A stretch of 14,380 nt of DNA from positions 1 to 14,380 of the forward strand of contig JAOZOH010000073.1 in the NCBI GenBank assembly GCA_029933365.1, written 5' to 3'. Shown piece after piece: positions 7,476-14,380 of the stretch; position 1 is the stretch's first letter; each line of letters opens with the position of its first letter. A program made the translations under genes and the position numbers. This stretch comes from Desulfuromusa sp. (lineage in GTDB: Bacteria > Desulfobacterota > Desulfuromonadia > Desulfuromonadales > Geopsychrobacteraceae). The notes under the pieces are model-generated. The model was not told where the DNA came from. It ran no database searches and saw nothing but the letters and a program-made list of their open reading frames with translations.

Positions 7476-8462
7476 ATGAATACACACAAACTTTTTTCAA
7501 ATTTTAACTCAAAAATCCGTTTAGCAGATTCAAAAAAAAACAAACTGAAAAGCAACCGAAAAACCCTACGTGACAAAATAAGCTCCCACTTCAAGGAAAA
7601 AGACTGGGGAACACCAAAATTCTACTCCCAAGGTTCTTTTCCGCTTAATACAAACCTGAATCCCATCAAGAAAACAACTGAAGATGGAGACGTGAAAGAA
7701 GAATATGACTTGGACGATGGAGTCTATTTTATCTGTCCTGAATCAGATCGAAAAGAGCCCGCAACCTACCATGATCGCATAAAAAAGGCTGTAGATGGGC
7801 ATGCTGAGAGTGTTACAGACAAAGCAACCTGTGTTCGGGTTGTTTATGTGGATGGTCATCATATCGACCTACCATCATATTGGCTTGAAAAAGATGGCAA
7901 TACTCCCCAGCTGACTCACAAGTCGAAAGGATTTGTCGAGAGTGACCCCGAGGCTTTTAAGGATTGGGTCGATGGCAAAATCTCGCAAACAGACAATGTT
8001 GGGCAATTGCGTCACATTATTCGCTACCTTAAAGCATGGAAGAATTATCGCGAAAACCAGAATAGCAGTCTGAAGCTTCCATCTGGATTTATTCTTACGA
8101 TCTTAGCGTGCAATCATTTTTCTGAAAACTCTCGGGATGATCTGTCTTTGAAAACAACCGTTGAAGCCATCAAAGCCGAGCTTGACCTCAGCTTTATTTG
8201 TTACCGGCCAACGGTACCGACTGATGAAGAGCTTTTGTCTGATTACTTAAAGGACTCTGTTATCAAAGAGTTAATAAGATTGATTGACTATGCTCAGAAG
8301 GCAGTTGATGCAGATTGTGAAAAAGAGGCCTCGGAGCAATGGCGGAAGGTATTTGGGGATCGTTTTCCGCTAGGTAAAGAGAAGGACTCTTCTACCAATA
8401 ATCAAAAAACAAAAATTGAGCCAGCAAGAATCAAGGTTAGTGCCCCATGGTCATTGCGCTAA
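7476..8462 (+). CDS. CBASS CD-NTase (DncV-like cyclic oligonucleotide synthase)
   Basis: cGAS/DncV-like nucleotidyltransferase that would make a cyclic nucleotide second messenger on phage infection. The 328-residue protein has the nucleotidyltransferase signature: QGSF with G53-S54, then a D-x-D pair in YDLDDGVYF (D78 and D80), and a third acidic residue D131 in HHIDLP. All three metal-binding positions appear intact, so it should be catalytic. The FYSQGS...YDLDDGVY arrangement closely recalls DncV, suggesting the cGAMP-synthase-like side of the family; the actual product is not predictable here. The helical C-terminal half (about 160-300) is typical. The C-terminus reads SAPWSLR and does not end in glycine, which matters because E2-dependent CBASS acts on the CD-NTase C-terminus. 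The start codon follows the Cap15 stop directly, and the end overlaps the E2-like gene by 16 bases. Confidence 0.88.
   Translation: MNTHKLFSNFNSKIRLADSKKNKLKSNRKTLRDKISSHFKEKDWGTPKFYSQGSFPLNTNLNPIKKTTEDGDVKEEYDLDDGVYFICPESDRKEPATYHDRIKKAVDGHAESVTDKATCVRVVYVDGHHIDLPSYWLEKDGNTPQLTHKSKGFVESDPEAFKDWVDGKISQTDNVGQLRHIIRYLKAWKNYRENQNSSLKLPSGFILTILACNHFSENSRDDLSLKTTVEAIKAELDLSFICYRPTVPTDEELLSDYLKDSVIKELIRLIDYAQKAVDADCEKEASEQWRKVFGDRFPLGKEKDSSTNNQKTKIEPARIKVSAPWSLR
8433..8449 (+). promoter_or_regulatory. Weak ribosome site and overlapping start of the E2-like gene
   Basis: The ATG at 8447 lies inside the end of the CD-NTase gene. In its frame an upstream TAG sits at 8438-8440, so no earlier start is possible, and no good start codon follows closely. 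The only Shine-Dalgarno candidate is AAGG (8433-8436), 10 bases away. Translation therefore probably depends on ribosomes terminating on the CD-NTase gene, tying E2 output to cyclase output. Confidence 0.5.
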
Positions 8463-9067
8463 CAGAACAAGATTCCAGAGAAATTAACTTCAATTATCCA
8501 ATACTTAACTGTAGCAAGAAGCGAGGAGTAATTTGGGGTACCCTGGAATTATCCTGTTGGTATGATTCTGAACGTAATGAACTCATTTATAGTGAATTAG
8601 GGCCGAACCATATCAAAGATAGCTATGAAGTTCGGATCGAATTCAACGAAAAAGATAGCTTTGGGTTTCCACAAGTGTATGAAGACTCAGAGATCATCAA
8701 AAACTTTGCTTTGTCAGAAGGCATTACACTCGAAGACTTTCATATCAATAAGGATGATGCTGATAGCTGTTGTTTAGGCATATTTCCTGAGTACCGGTGG
8801 TCTAGTGCATCGGCGTTTATCCATGACAAGGTGATTCCATTTTTTTACTGGCAATCATACAGACGCATTTATGGCAAAGAACCTTGGAAGGGCTACTCTC
8901 ATGGTCCTTCCGGGTTACTGGAAGCTATGTGTTTGCCTCCGAACGAATCGCCAAAAGGCTATAACCGCAACAAACCATGTCCCTGTGGGAGTGGACAAAA
9001 ATATAAGAAGTGCTGTTTGATGCGAGATGCAGCTCTCAGAAGTAAACTGGCAAAAAATGAAAACTAA
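8447..9067 (+). CDS. E2-like conjugase of type II-short CBASS with C-terminal SEC-C zinc motif
   Basis: I read this 206-residue protein as a ubiquitin E2-like enzyme. Residues 28-36 (GVIWGTLEL) and 59-78 (a Y-x-V-x-I-x-F strand leading to FP-Q-V) follow the E2 beta-meander with its YP...P-V element. H99-I100-N101 followed by C109-L110 matches the canonical HPN...C-L active-site block, with the same 8-residue spacing from Asn to Cys; C109 is the likely catalytic cysteine and C108 its neighbour. A helix with FFYWQSYRRIYGKEPW (132-147) and a GYSHGPSG turn (149-156) follow, as in CBASS E2 domains. The tail CPCGSGQKYKKCC (178-190) is an intact SEC-C metal-binding motif. In type II-short CBASS a lone E2 acts on the CD-NTase to control its activity. 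No E1 or JAB gene is nearby. The E2 call rests on motif and context; the SEC-C call is very firm. Confidence 0.68.
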   Translation: MVIALTEQDSREINFNYPILNCSKKRGVIWGTLELSCWYDSERNELIYSELGPNHIKDSYEVRIEFNEKDSFGFPQVYEDSEIIKNFALSEGITLEDFHINKDDADSCCLGIFPEYRWSSASAFIHDKVIPFFYWQSYRRIYGKEPWKGYSHGPSGLLEAMCLPPNESPKGYNRNKPCPCGSGQKYKKCCLMRDAALRSKLAKNEN

Positions 9068-9078
9068 CGGAGCGCCCT

Positions 9079-9314
9079 ATGTCTGATCTAATCCCCAAAC
9101 ATGGCGGTTACCGCAAACTGAAGGGCTTCCAGGCAGCACAACTGGTCTATGACATAACCGTGCGCTTTGTGGATCGCTATATTAACCGCTTCAGCCGCAC
9201 CAAAGACCAGATGGTTCAAGCAGCACGGAGCAGCTGGCACAGGATTTTGAAAACGAGGGTGGTTTTACGGAACGACTTTACCGGGTGCGTAGCGCAAAAC
9301 GGAGAAACCAATAG
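9079..9314 (+). pseudogene. Broken four-helix-bundle (suffix-domain) protein gene
   Basis: The first about 51 codons (start MSDLIPKHGGYRKLK) match the beginning of four-helix-bundle suffix-domain proteins, which are normally near 180-200 residues. After QMVQAARS the frame runs into unrelated sequence and stops at 9316-9318. In a different frame, 9231-9314 encodes what looks like the family's true C-terminus, containing GGFTERLYRVRSAKRR and ending at TAG 9312-9314. The two ends are thus joined by an internal deletion whose length is not a multiple of three, with the junction near 9226-9234. A good GGAG site (9069-9072) still precedes the ATG, so a 79-residue truncated product could be made. 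Intact relatives are of unclear function and often lie near mobile or defence genes. It lies 11 bases after the E2 gene. Confidence 0.72.
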
Positions 9315-9331
9315 TTGAGGGAGCTAATTGA

Positions 9332-10339
9332 ATGAACAATTCAGAAATCCTGCTTTACCAAGCCCCTGACGGAAAAATCAAAATTGATGTGCGCCTGGAG
9401 GATGAAACCGTCTGGCTGACACAGACCCATATGGCGGAGCTGTTTGGTAAAGCAAAGTCCACCATCAATGAACATATCAAGAATATTTTTGCTGAAGGCG
9501 AGCTGGTTGAAGCTAATACCATAAAGAAATTCGGGATTTCCGAATTTCAGCAAAAAGCCTCGAATTTCTACAATCTTGACGTGATTATCTCCGTCGGCTA
9601 CCGGGTGAAATCTCAACAAGGCACTCAGTTCCGCATCTGGGCGACACAACGGCTCAAAGAATACATCGTCAAAGGCTTTGCTCTGAATGATGACCGCTTC
9701 AAGAGCGGCAATTCGATGAACTATTTCACCGAACTGCAAGAACGTATCCGTGAAATCCGGCTTTCAGAGCGGTTTTTTTATCAGAAAATCAAGGATATCT
9801 ACACCACCAGCATTGATTACGATCCCAAAACCGAGAAGACCATCGAGTTTTTCAAGTTTGTTCAAAACAAATTACTGTGGGCGATCAGTGAACAGACGGC
9901 AGCGGAGTTAGTTTATCGTCGTGCCGATGCTGAGCTGCCATTAATGGGGATGCTGTCGTTTGATAAAAGGGGGGTGTCCGTTCGTAAGGGGGATGTGAGC
10001 ATCGCCAAGAATTATCTGAATGAAGATGAAATCAAATTGCTTGGTCTGCTGGTGGAACAATATCTGGCCTTTGCCGAAACCATGGCCCAGCAACGCACAC
10101 CGATGTACATGAAAGACTGGATTGGGCGGCTGGATGCTATTATTCAGCTCAATGGTCAGGAACTGCTCACTTACGCCGGAAAGATCAGCCATCAACTGGC
10201 ACTGGATAAGTCGGCGCAGGAGTATGGTAAGTACAAAGAGACGCAAAATCAGATTCAGCATGAAGAGAACCTGAAAGAACTTGAGTGTGATTTGAAACAG
10301 CTAAATCCACCAAGGAAAACAGGGGGCGACAATGAGTAA
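9332..10339 (+). CDS. RhuM-family protein
   Basis: A 335-residue member of the RhuM (virulence RhuM) family, often found as a passenger between hsdS and hsdR in type I restriction loci. Typical features are the N-terminal DETVWLTQTHMAELFGKAKS segment (24-43), which looks like a winged-helix DNA-binding region, and the strongly conserved NLDVIISVGYRVKSQQGTQF (81-100) followed by RIWAT. The C-terminal half is helical, and the extreme end is a charged, coiled-coil-like stretch. The length is usual for the family, with no break seen. The molecular role is not settled; the name comes from a Salmonella pathogenicity-island gene. It has a GAGGGAG site at 9317-9323 and overlaps hsdR by 8 bases, again as ATGAGTAA. 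Confidence 0.88.
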   Translation: MNNSEILLYQAPDGKIKIDVRLEDETVWLTQTHMAELFGKAKSTINEHIKNIFAEGELVEANTIKKFGISEFQQKASNFYNLDVIISVGYRVKSQQGTQFRIWATQRLKEYIVKGFALNDDRFKSGNSMNYFTELQERIREIRLSERFFYQKIKDIYTTSIDYDPKTEKTIEFFKFVQNKLLWAISEQTAAELVYRRADAELPLMGMLSFDKRGVSVRKGDVSIAKNYLNEDEIKLLGLLVEQYLAFAETMAQQRTPMYMKDWIGRLDAIIQLNGQELLTYAGKISHQLALDKSAQEYGKYKETQNQIQHEENLKELECDLKQLNPPRKTGGDNE

Positions 10340-13300
10340 CTTTCAAATCAATGAAAAATATCTTTCTCAAATCCCGGCTTTACAGCTTTTGATTGGCCTG
10401 GGTTTTGAGTATTTGACACCGGCAGAAGCGCTCCGCGAAAGGCAGAATAGAGCATCCAATGTCTTGTTGGAAAATGTTCTGCGCACCCGGCTTAAAGAAA
10501 TCAACCGTATTCGTTACAAGGGAAGCGAATTTCTCTTCAGTGAGGAAAATATTCAGTCCGCTATCCAGAAGCTGAAAAACATCAAATACGACGGACTGCT
10601 GAAGACCAATGAGGCCATTTACGATCTGATTACACTCGGAACGGCCATGGAGCAGACCATTGAGGGTGATTCGAAAAGTTTTAACTTGAACTATATCGAC
10701 TGGCGCAATCCCGGTCGCAACAAGTTTCATGTATCGGTCGAATATAGTGTTGAACGTTCTCGCTCAACGGAAACCGCCCGGCCAGATGTTGTTCTTTTCG
10801 TCAATGGTATTCCGTTTTGTGTGATTGAGTGTAAAGCGCCGCAGGTTGAGGTGGAACAGGCGGTTTCGCAATCAATCAGAAATCAGAATGATGACTATAT
10901 CCCGAAACTTTTCATCTACAGCCAGATGGTGTTGGCTCTAAATAAGAACCGCGCCATGTACGCAACAACAGGTACTGCAGCGAAATTCTGGGGTGTATGG
11001 AAAGAGCCTCAGATGGATAACCGTGAGCGTGAGTTTGAAAAACTGGCAGCATTAGTCAACCAACCACTGGCCGAGAATGTTGTCACCAGAATTTCATCGA
11101 CCTTTGATGTTAAGCCGGAAGCATTTACTGGTAACAGGCTGGTGACCGAGCAGGATAAGTCTCTGTTCTCCCTCTGCCGCCCGGAAAGACTTTTGGAGTT
11201 GGCGTGGAAATTCACTGTATTTGATGGCGGCATTAAAAAAATCGCCCGTTATCAGCAGTATTTTGTCATCAAGTCTACCCTGAATCGGGTAAAGCATTTT
11301 GATAGCACCGATTCACGTAAAGGCGGTGTGATTTGGCACACTCAGGGATCAGGAAAGTCGCTGACCATGGTGATGCTGGCCAGAAACTTAGCCTTAGATC
11401 CTGAAATTTTAAATCCGCGAATTGTTCTTGTAACAGACCGTGATGACCTTGATAAGCAGCTGGGGAACACCTTTGTCGCCTGTGGTCTTGAGGCGAACCG
11501 GGCGACATCGGGGAGAAACCTTCTGGAACTGGTGGCTGAAAAGAAATCGGGGATTATCACAACCCTCGTTCATAAGTTCGACAAGGCGTATGCGGTAAAG
11601 AAATATCAGGATGAATCTCCCGACATTTTCATTTTGGTGGATGAGAGTCACCGTACCCAGTTCGGTTCCTTTTCAGCCCGGATGAGGCAAATGTTTCCCC
11701 ATGCCTGCTATTTAGGATTTACCGGCACTCCACTTTTAAAGAAGGAAAAGAACAACTTCACTAAATTCGGAGATCTGGTTGAGCCACATTATTCGATTAC
11801 ACAGGCGGTTGAAGATGGTGCCGTTGTTCCACTTCTGTATGAGGGGCGTCATGTGGAGATGACTCAAAACCGGACGGCTGTTGATCTGTGGTTTGAAAGG
11901 CACACACAAGGCCTAACCAAAGAACAACAGGCGGACCTGAAGCGGAAGTATGCACGAGCGGAAATGCTGAACAAGGCTGAGCAGGTCGTATACATGAGAG
12001 CCTTTGATATCAGCGAACACTTCCGTTCCAACTGGCAGGGGACAGAATTCAAAGCGCAGTTAGTAGCTCCGAATAAAGCGTCCGCGCTCAAGTACAACGC
12101 ATACCTGAATGAGATTGGCATTGTCAGTTCCGAGGTCGTTATATCACCGCCGGATATGCGTGAAGGCTATGAAGAGACCGATGATGAGACAACGGATGAG
12201 GTTGTAAAATTCTGGCAAAAAATGATGAAGCGCTATGGCAGTGAAGAAGAATACACCAAGCAACTCATCAACCAGTTTAAACACGGCAGCGAACCTGAAA
12301 TCCTCATTGTCGTTGATAAGCTTCTCACGGGTTTTGACGCCCCGCGAAATGCGGTCCTCTATTTGTGCAGGGTGCTAAGAGAGCACACGCTGCTTCAGGC
12401 CATTGCGCGGGTCAATCGTCTCCACGAGGGGAAGGAGTTTGGATTTATTGTCGATTATGCAAGCGTTCTCGGTGAGTTGGATAATGCACTTACCATGTAC
12501 AGCGCATTTGAAGGGTTTGACGAATCCGACCTTGTTGGCACTCTGACATCGATTAACAGTGAAATTGAAAAGCTGCCGGGGCGCTATTCCGATCTGTGGG
12601 ATCTCTTTAAAACGGTTAAGCACTCGCACGACGAAGAAGCCTATGAAGTGCTGCTTGTCGATGATGAGCTCAGAGAAGAGTTTTACGGCCGCCTTTCGGA
12701 GTTCGGAAAAACCCTTGGTATTGCAGTCTCTTCAGAAAAATTCCTCACCGAAACTGATGAAAAAACCTTGTCCAGATACAAGGCAGATCTTCGGAAGTTC
12801 CAGTCACTCAAAGCATCTGTCAAGCTCCGCTATGCAGAGGCAATTGATTACCGTGATTACGAGCCAAAGATCAAAAAGCTGCTGGATACACACATTCAAG
12901 CCAATGAAGTTGTTCAACTGAATGAGCCGGTCAATATCTTCGACGACAAAATGTTTAATCAGGTGAAAGAGGAACAAGGCGTCTACCAAACCAAGAAAAC
13001 AACGGCTTCAAAGGCTGATACAATTGCACACGCTACGAAGAAAGTTATCACCGAAAAGATGGATGAAGATCCGGCGTTTTACGAGAAGTTCTCAAAGCTG
13101 ATCCAGCAGGCGATTGAAGATTTCAGGGCTAAAAGGCTATCCGATCTGGATTATCTGAACAAAGTCGTGGATATCCGCAACAAGGTTGTCGGTAAAATGC
13201 ATGATGATGTTCCGGATAAACTCTCCGGCAATGAAGATGCTATGGCCTATTTCGGTGTGCTTAAGCCTTTCCTTGAAAAACACGAATTAAGTGAAGAAGA

Positions 13301-13532
13301 CCTTGAATCAGCTGCGGCTGATACGGCAATTGCTATTCATGGCATATTGGAAAAACACAAGAAGGTTCACTTCTGGGATGATGAAGACGCTCAGAAACAG
13401 GCGGTTAACGAGATCGACGATTATCTCTATGATGAGCTCAAGACGGAAAGAGGGATTGAATTGTCACTTAATCAGATGGATGACATTATCGAGAAGGTGC
13501 TGCAGGTGGCAAAGCACAGAAGTTATAAATAA
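10332..13532 (+). CDS. hsdR: Type I restriction endonuclease subunit HsdR
   Basis: Motor and nuclease subunit of the type I restriction complex, 1066 residues, a normal full length. The N-terminal nuclease domain carries the PD-(D/E)xK residues D152 and E166-C167-K168 in the order expected. The superfamily 2 helicase core has Walker A GSGKS (339-343), the DEAD-like box DESH (437-440), an FTGTP motif III-like segment, LLTGFDAP, and motif VI-like QAIARVNR (689-696). All catalytic elements look intact, so the system should cut unmethylated DNA after translocation. The long helical C-terminus (about 850-1066) is the usual contact region to the methyltransferase core. It is separated from hsdS by about 3.7 kb of cargo genes, which is unusual but not rare for type I loci. 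The start overlaps rhuM, and the stop overlaps the peptidase start by one base. Confidence 0.95.
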   Translation: MSNFQINEKYLSQIPALQLLIGLGFEYLTPAEALRERQNRASNVLLENVLRTRLKEINRIRYKGSEFLFSEENIQSAIQKLKNIKYDGLLKTNEAIYDLITLGTAMEQTIEGDSKSFNLNYIDWRNPGRNKFHVSVEYSVERSRSTETARPDVVLFVNGIPFCVIECKAPQVEVEQAVSQSIRNQNDDYIPKLFIYSQMVLALNKNRAMYATTGTAAKFWGVWKEPQMDNREREFEKLAALVNQPLAENVVTRISSTFDVKPEAFTGNRLVTEQDKSLFSLCRPERLLELAWKFTVFDGGIKKIARYQQYFVIKSTLNRVKHFDSTDSRKGGVIWHTQGSGKSLTMVMLARNLALDPEILNPRIVLVTDRDDLDKQLGNTFVACGLEANRATSGRNLLELVAEKKSGIITTLVHKFDKAYAVKKYQDESPDIFILVDESHRTQFGSFSARMRQMFPHACYLGFTGTPLLKKEKNNFTKFGDLVEPHYSITQAVEDGAVVPLLYEGRHVEMTQNRTAVDLWFERHTQGLTKEQQADLKRKYARAEMLNKAEQVVYMRAFDISEHFRSNWQGTEFKAQLVAPNKASALKYNAYLNEIGIVSSEVVISPPDMREGYEETDDETTDEVVKFWQKMMKRYGSEEEYTKQLINQFKHGSEPEILIVVDKLLTGFDAPRNAVLYLCRVLREHTLLQAIARVNRLHEGKEFGFIVDYASVLGELDNALTMYSAFEGFDESDLVGTLTSINSEIEKLPGRYSDLWDLFKTVKHSHDEEAYEVLLVDDELREEFYGRLSEFGKTLGIAVSSEKFLTETDEKTLSRYKADLRKFQSLKASVKLRYAEAIDYRDYEPKIKKLLDTHIQANEVVQLNEPVNIFDDKMFNQVKEEQGVYQTKKTTASKADTIAHATKKVITEKMDEDPAFYEKFSKLIQQAIEDFRAKRLSDLDYLNKVVDIRNKVVGKMHDDVPDKLSGNEDAMAYFGVLKPFLEKHELSEEDLESAAADTAIAIHGILEKHKKVHFWDDEDAQKQAVNEIDDYLYDELKTERGIELSLNQMDDIIEKVLQVAKHRSYK

Positions 13533-14257
13533 TGGAGGCATTAATCCATAACAACAAATACTCGGTTGTTTACGGGCGGAAGACCATTGATTTCAGTCTG
13601 TTGTATTGTGATAGAAAAACGATGGAAATTGCCGTGCATCCTGACAGTACCATTATTGTCAAAGCGCCCATGCAATCAGATATCACGTCGATAGAAAAGA
13701 GGATAATTAAGAGGGCTCGTTGGATTCTTAGACAGCTGAATTATTTCAAGCAGTTTAATCCAAAGACACCTGATCGCTGTTACGTGAACGGTGAAACCCA
13801 CCTATATCTTGGAAAACAATACCGCTTAAAGTTAGCCGAGGGACCAGAAAGTTCCGTCAGATTATCTCGTGGCTTTTTTCATATCACTTGCCGGAGCGCG
13901 CCGACTCCGAGTGCTGCCAAGAAACTATTAAACCAATGGTATTCGGAAAAGGCACAACTTCAATTTGCGGAAAGCATGGATCGCTGCTGGCAGAAATTTA
14001 ATGGTCTCGGTATTTACCAGCCAAAACTATCTATTAAGCGAATGCAAAAAAGATGGGGCAGCCTTTCAGACAAGGGCACAGTAACCCTCAATACAGACCT
14101 GATTAGAGCGCCTAAGGAGTGCATTGACTATGTTGTTACGCATGAGCTGTGTCACCTGAAATATCATGATCATAGCCCGGAATTTTATAAGCTCCTGGAT
14201 TCTGTCATCCCGGGCTGGGAAAAAGTAAAGCATAAGCTTGAGATCAGCATGGTATGA
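13532..14257 (+). CDS. YgjP/SprT-like zinc metallopeptidase (M48-type annotation)
   Basis: A 241-residue protein of the YgjP-like (DUF45) metallopeptidase group, commonly annotated as M48 family. The zinc motif HELCH is at 204-208, followed by HDHSPEFY (212-219), which supplies the third ligand. The conserved RWGSLSDKG segment (174-182) and LNTDLIRAP (186-194) are family hallmarks. No membrane segment or signal peptide is visible, so it is likely cytosolic. The start codon overlaps the hsdR stop (TAATG), meaning translation is coupled to HsdR. This small peptidase is a frequent last gene of type I restriction operons. Its substrate is unknown; control of HsdR level or turnover is a plausible inference from the coupling only. 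Confidence 0.9.
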   Translation: MEALIHNNKYSVVYGRKTIDFSLLYCDRKTMEIAVHPDSTIIVKAPMQSDITSIEKRIIKRARWILRQLNYFKQFNPKTPDRCYVNGETHLYLGKQYRLKLAEGPESSVRLSRGFFHITCRSAPTPSAAKKLLNQWYSEKAQLQFAESMDRCWQKFNGLGIYQPKLSIKRMQKRWGSLSDKGTVTLNTDLIRAPKECIDYVVTHELCHLKYHDHSPEFYKLLDSVIPGWEKVKHKLEISMV

Positions 14258-14380
14258 TCCAATCTTTTCCTGAGATCGTAGGCTTTTGTGACCGGGAAAA
14301 TTAATTTGTTTGTGGCTTGAGCTTTTGTTGTTTGCCCCAATATTCATGTAACAGCAATGAAAACAGTAGCACTGCTCCAC

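Noticed and set aside
9341..9739. Minus-strand open frame opposite rhuM, and similar antisense frames across hsdR
   Set aside because: These are antisense to well-supported genes, with no ribosome site or domain evidence.
5431..10339. Identical ATGAGTAA overlaps at hsdM/hsdS (5431-5438) and rhuM/hsdR (10332-10339) as evidence of a duplication
   Set aside because: An 8-base start/stop overlap encoding a stop after Glu and a start Met-Ser is common in hsd operons. Flanking bases differ, so chance or a shared coupling preference is enough.
14258..14380. Gene or terminator after the metallopeptidase, including the palindrome AAATTAATTT at 14298-14307
   Set aside because: There is no convincing hairpin plus T-tract and no open frame with support. 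A short AT palindrome of this kind is expected by chance in AT-rich DNA.
1..14380. CRISPR array, tRNA, rRNA, integrase or insertion-sequence genes marking a mobile island
   Set aside because: I looked for repeat-spacer periodicity, tRNA-like cloverleaf ends and transposase or integrase motifs among the reading frames and saw none, so mobility is argued only from composition and the gene scar at 9079-9314.

Overview
This window looks like a defence locus in a Gram-negative, proteobacteria-type chromosome of moderate GC. The taxon cannot be fixed from sequence alone. The SO_0444-type metal permease and overall composition would fit a gamma-proteobacterium or a Desulfuromonadales-like organism, but that is a weak inference. 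Two ordinary transporter genes sit at the left end. They are followed by one long run of plus-strand genes, from 2428 to 14257, packed with small gaps or overlaps.

Left flank (1-2232): an unassigned intergenic stretch with short inverted repeats, then a Cu/Zn-type efflux permease (plus strand), then a convergent EamA-family exporter (minus strand). Between the EamA gene and the defence operon (2233-2427) lies a candidate promoter, TTGACA-17 bp-TATTGC. It is associated with two near-identical operator-like dyads, TTGCAG-N11-CTGTAA: one lies just upstream of the -35 and the other overlaps the -10.

Defence operon (2428-14257): the backbone is a type I restriction-modification system: hsdM (3846), hsdS (5431) and hsdR (10332), with a YgjP/SprT-like metallopeptidase gene coupled to the end of hsdR. 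A half-length S-subunit-like gene and a KilA-N gene precede hsdM. Between hsdS and hsdR lies a cargo segment: a DUF2188 gene, a compact CBASS module, a broken four-helix-bundle gene and a RhuM gene.

The CBASS module (6876-9067) is the most interesting part. Its genes, in order, are a two-TM plus beta-barrel Cap15-type membrane effector, a DncV-like CD-NTase with intact catalytic residues, and a protein that I read as a ubiquitin E2-like conjugase fused to a C-terminal SEC-C zinc motif. The E2 reading rests on an H-I-N...C-C-L-G-I segment that matches the HPN...C-L spacing of canonical E2 enzymes. No E1 or JAB gene is present, so this would be a type II-short CBASS. The expected logic is that phage infection activates the CD-NTase (tuned or primed by the E2), the cyclic nucleotide made binds the Cap15 barrel, and the inner membrane is disrupted. 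Restriction would be the first layer of defence and abortive infection the second, both possibly on one transcript. The CBASS genes are visibly AT-richer than hsdM and hsdR (hand counts: 19/60 G+C at 7201-7260 and 22/60 at 8641-8700, against 35/60 at 4441-4500 and 32/60 at 12301-12360), which suggests separate acquisition.
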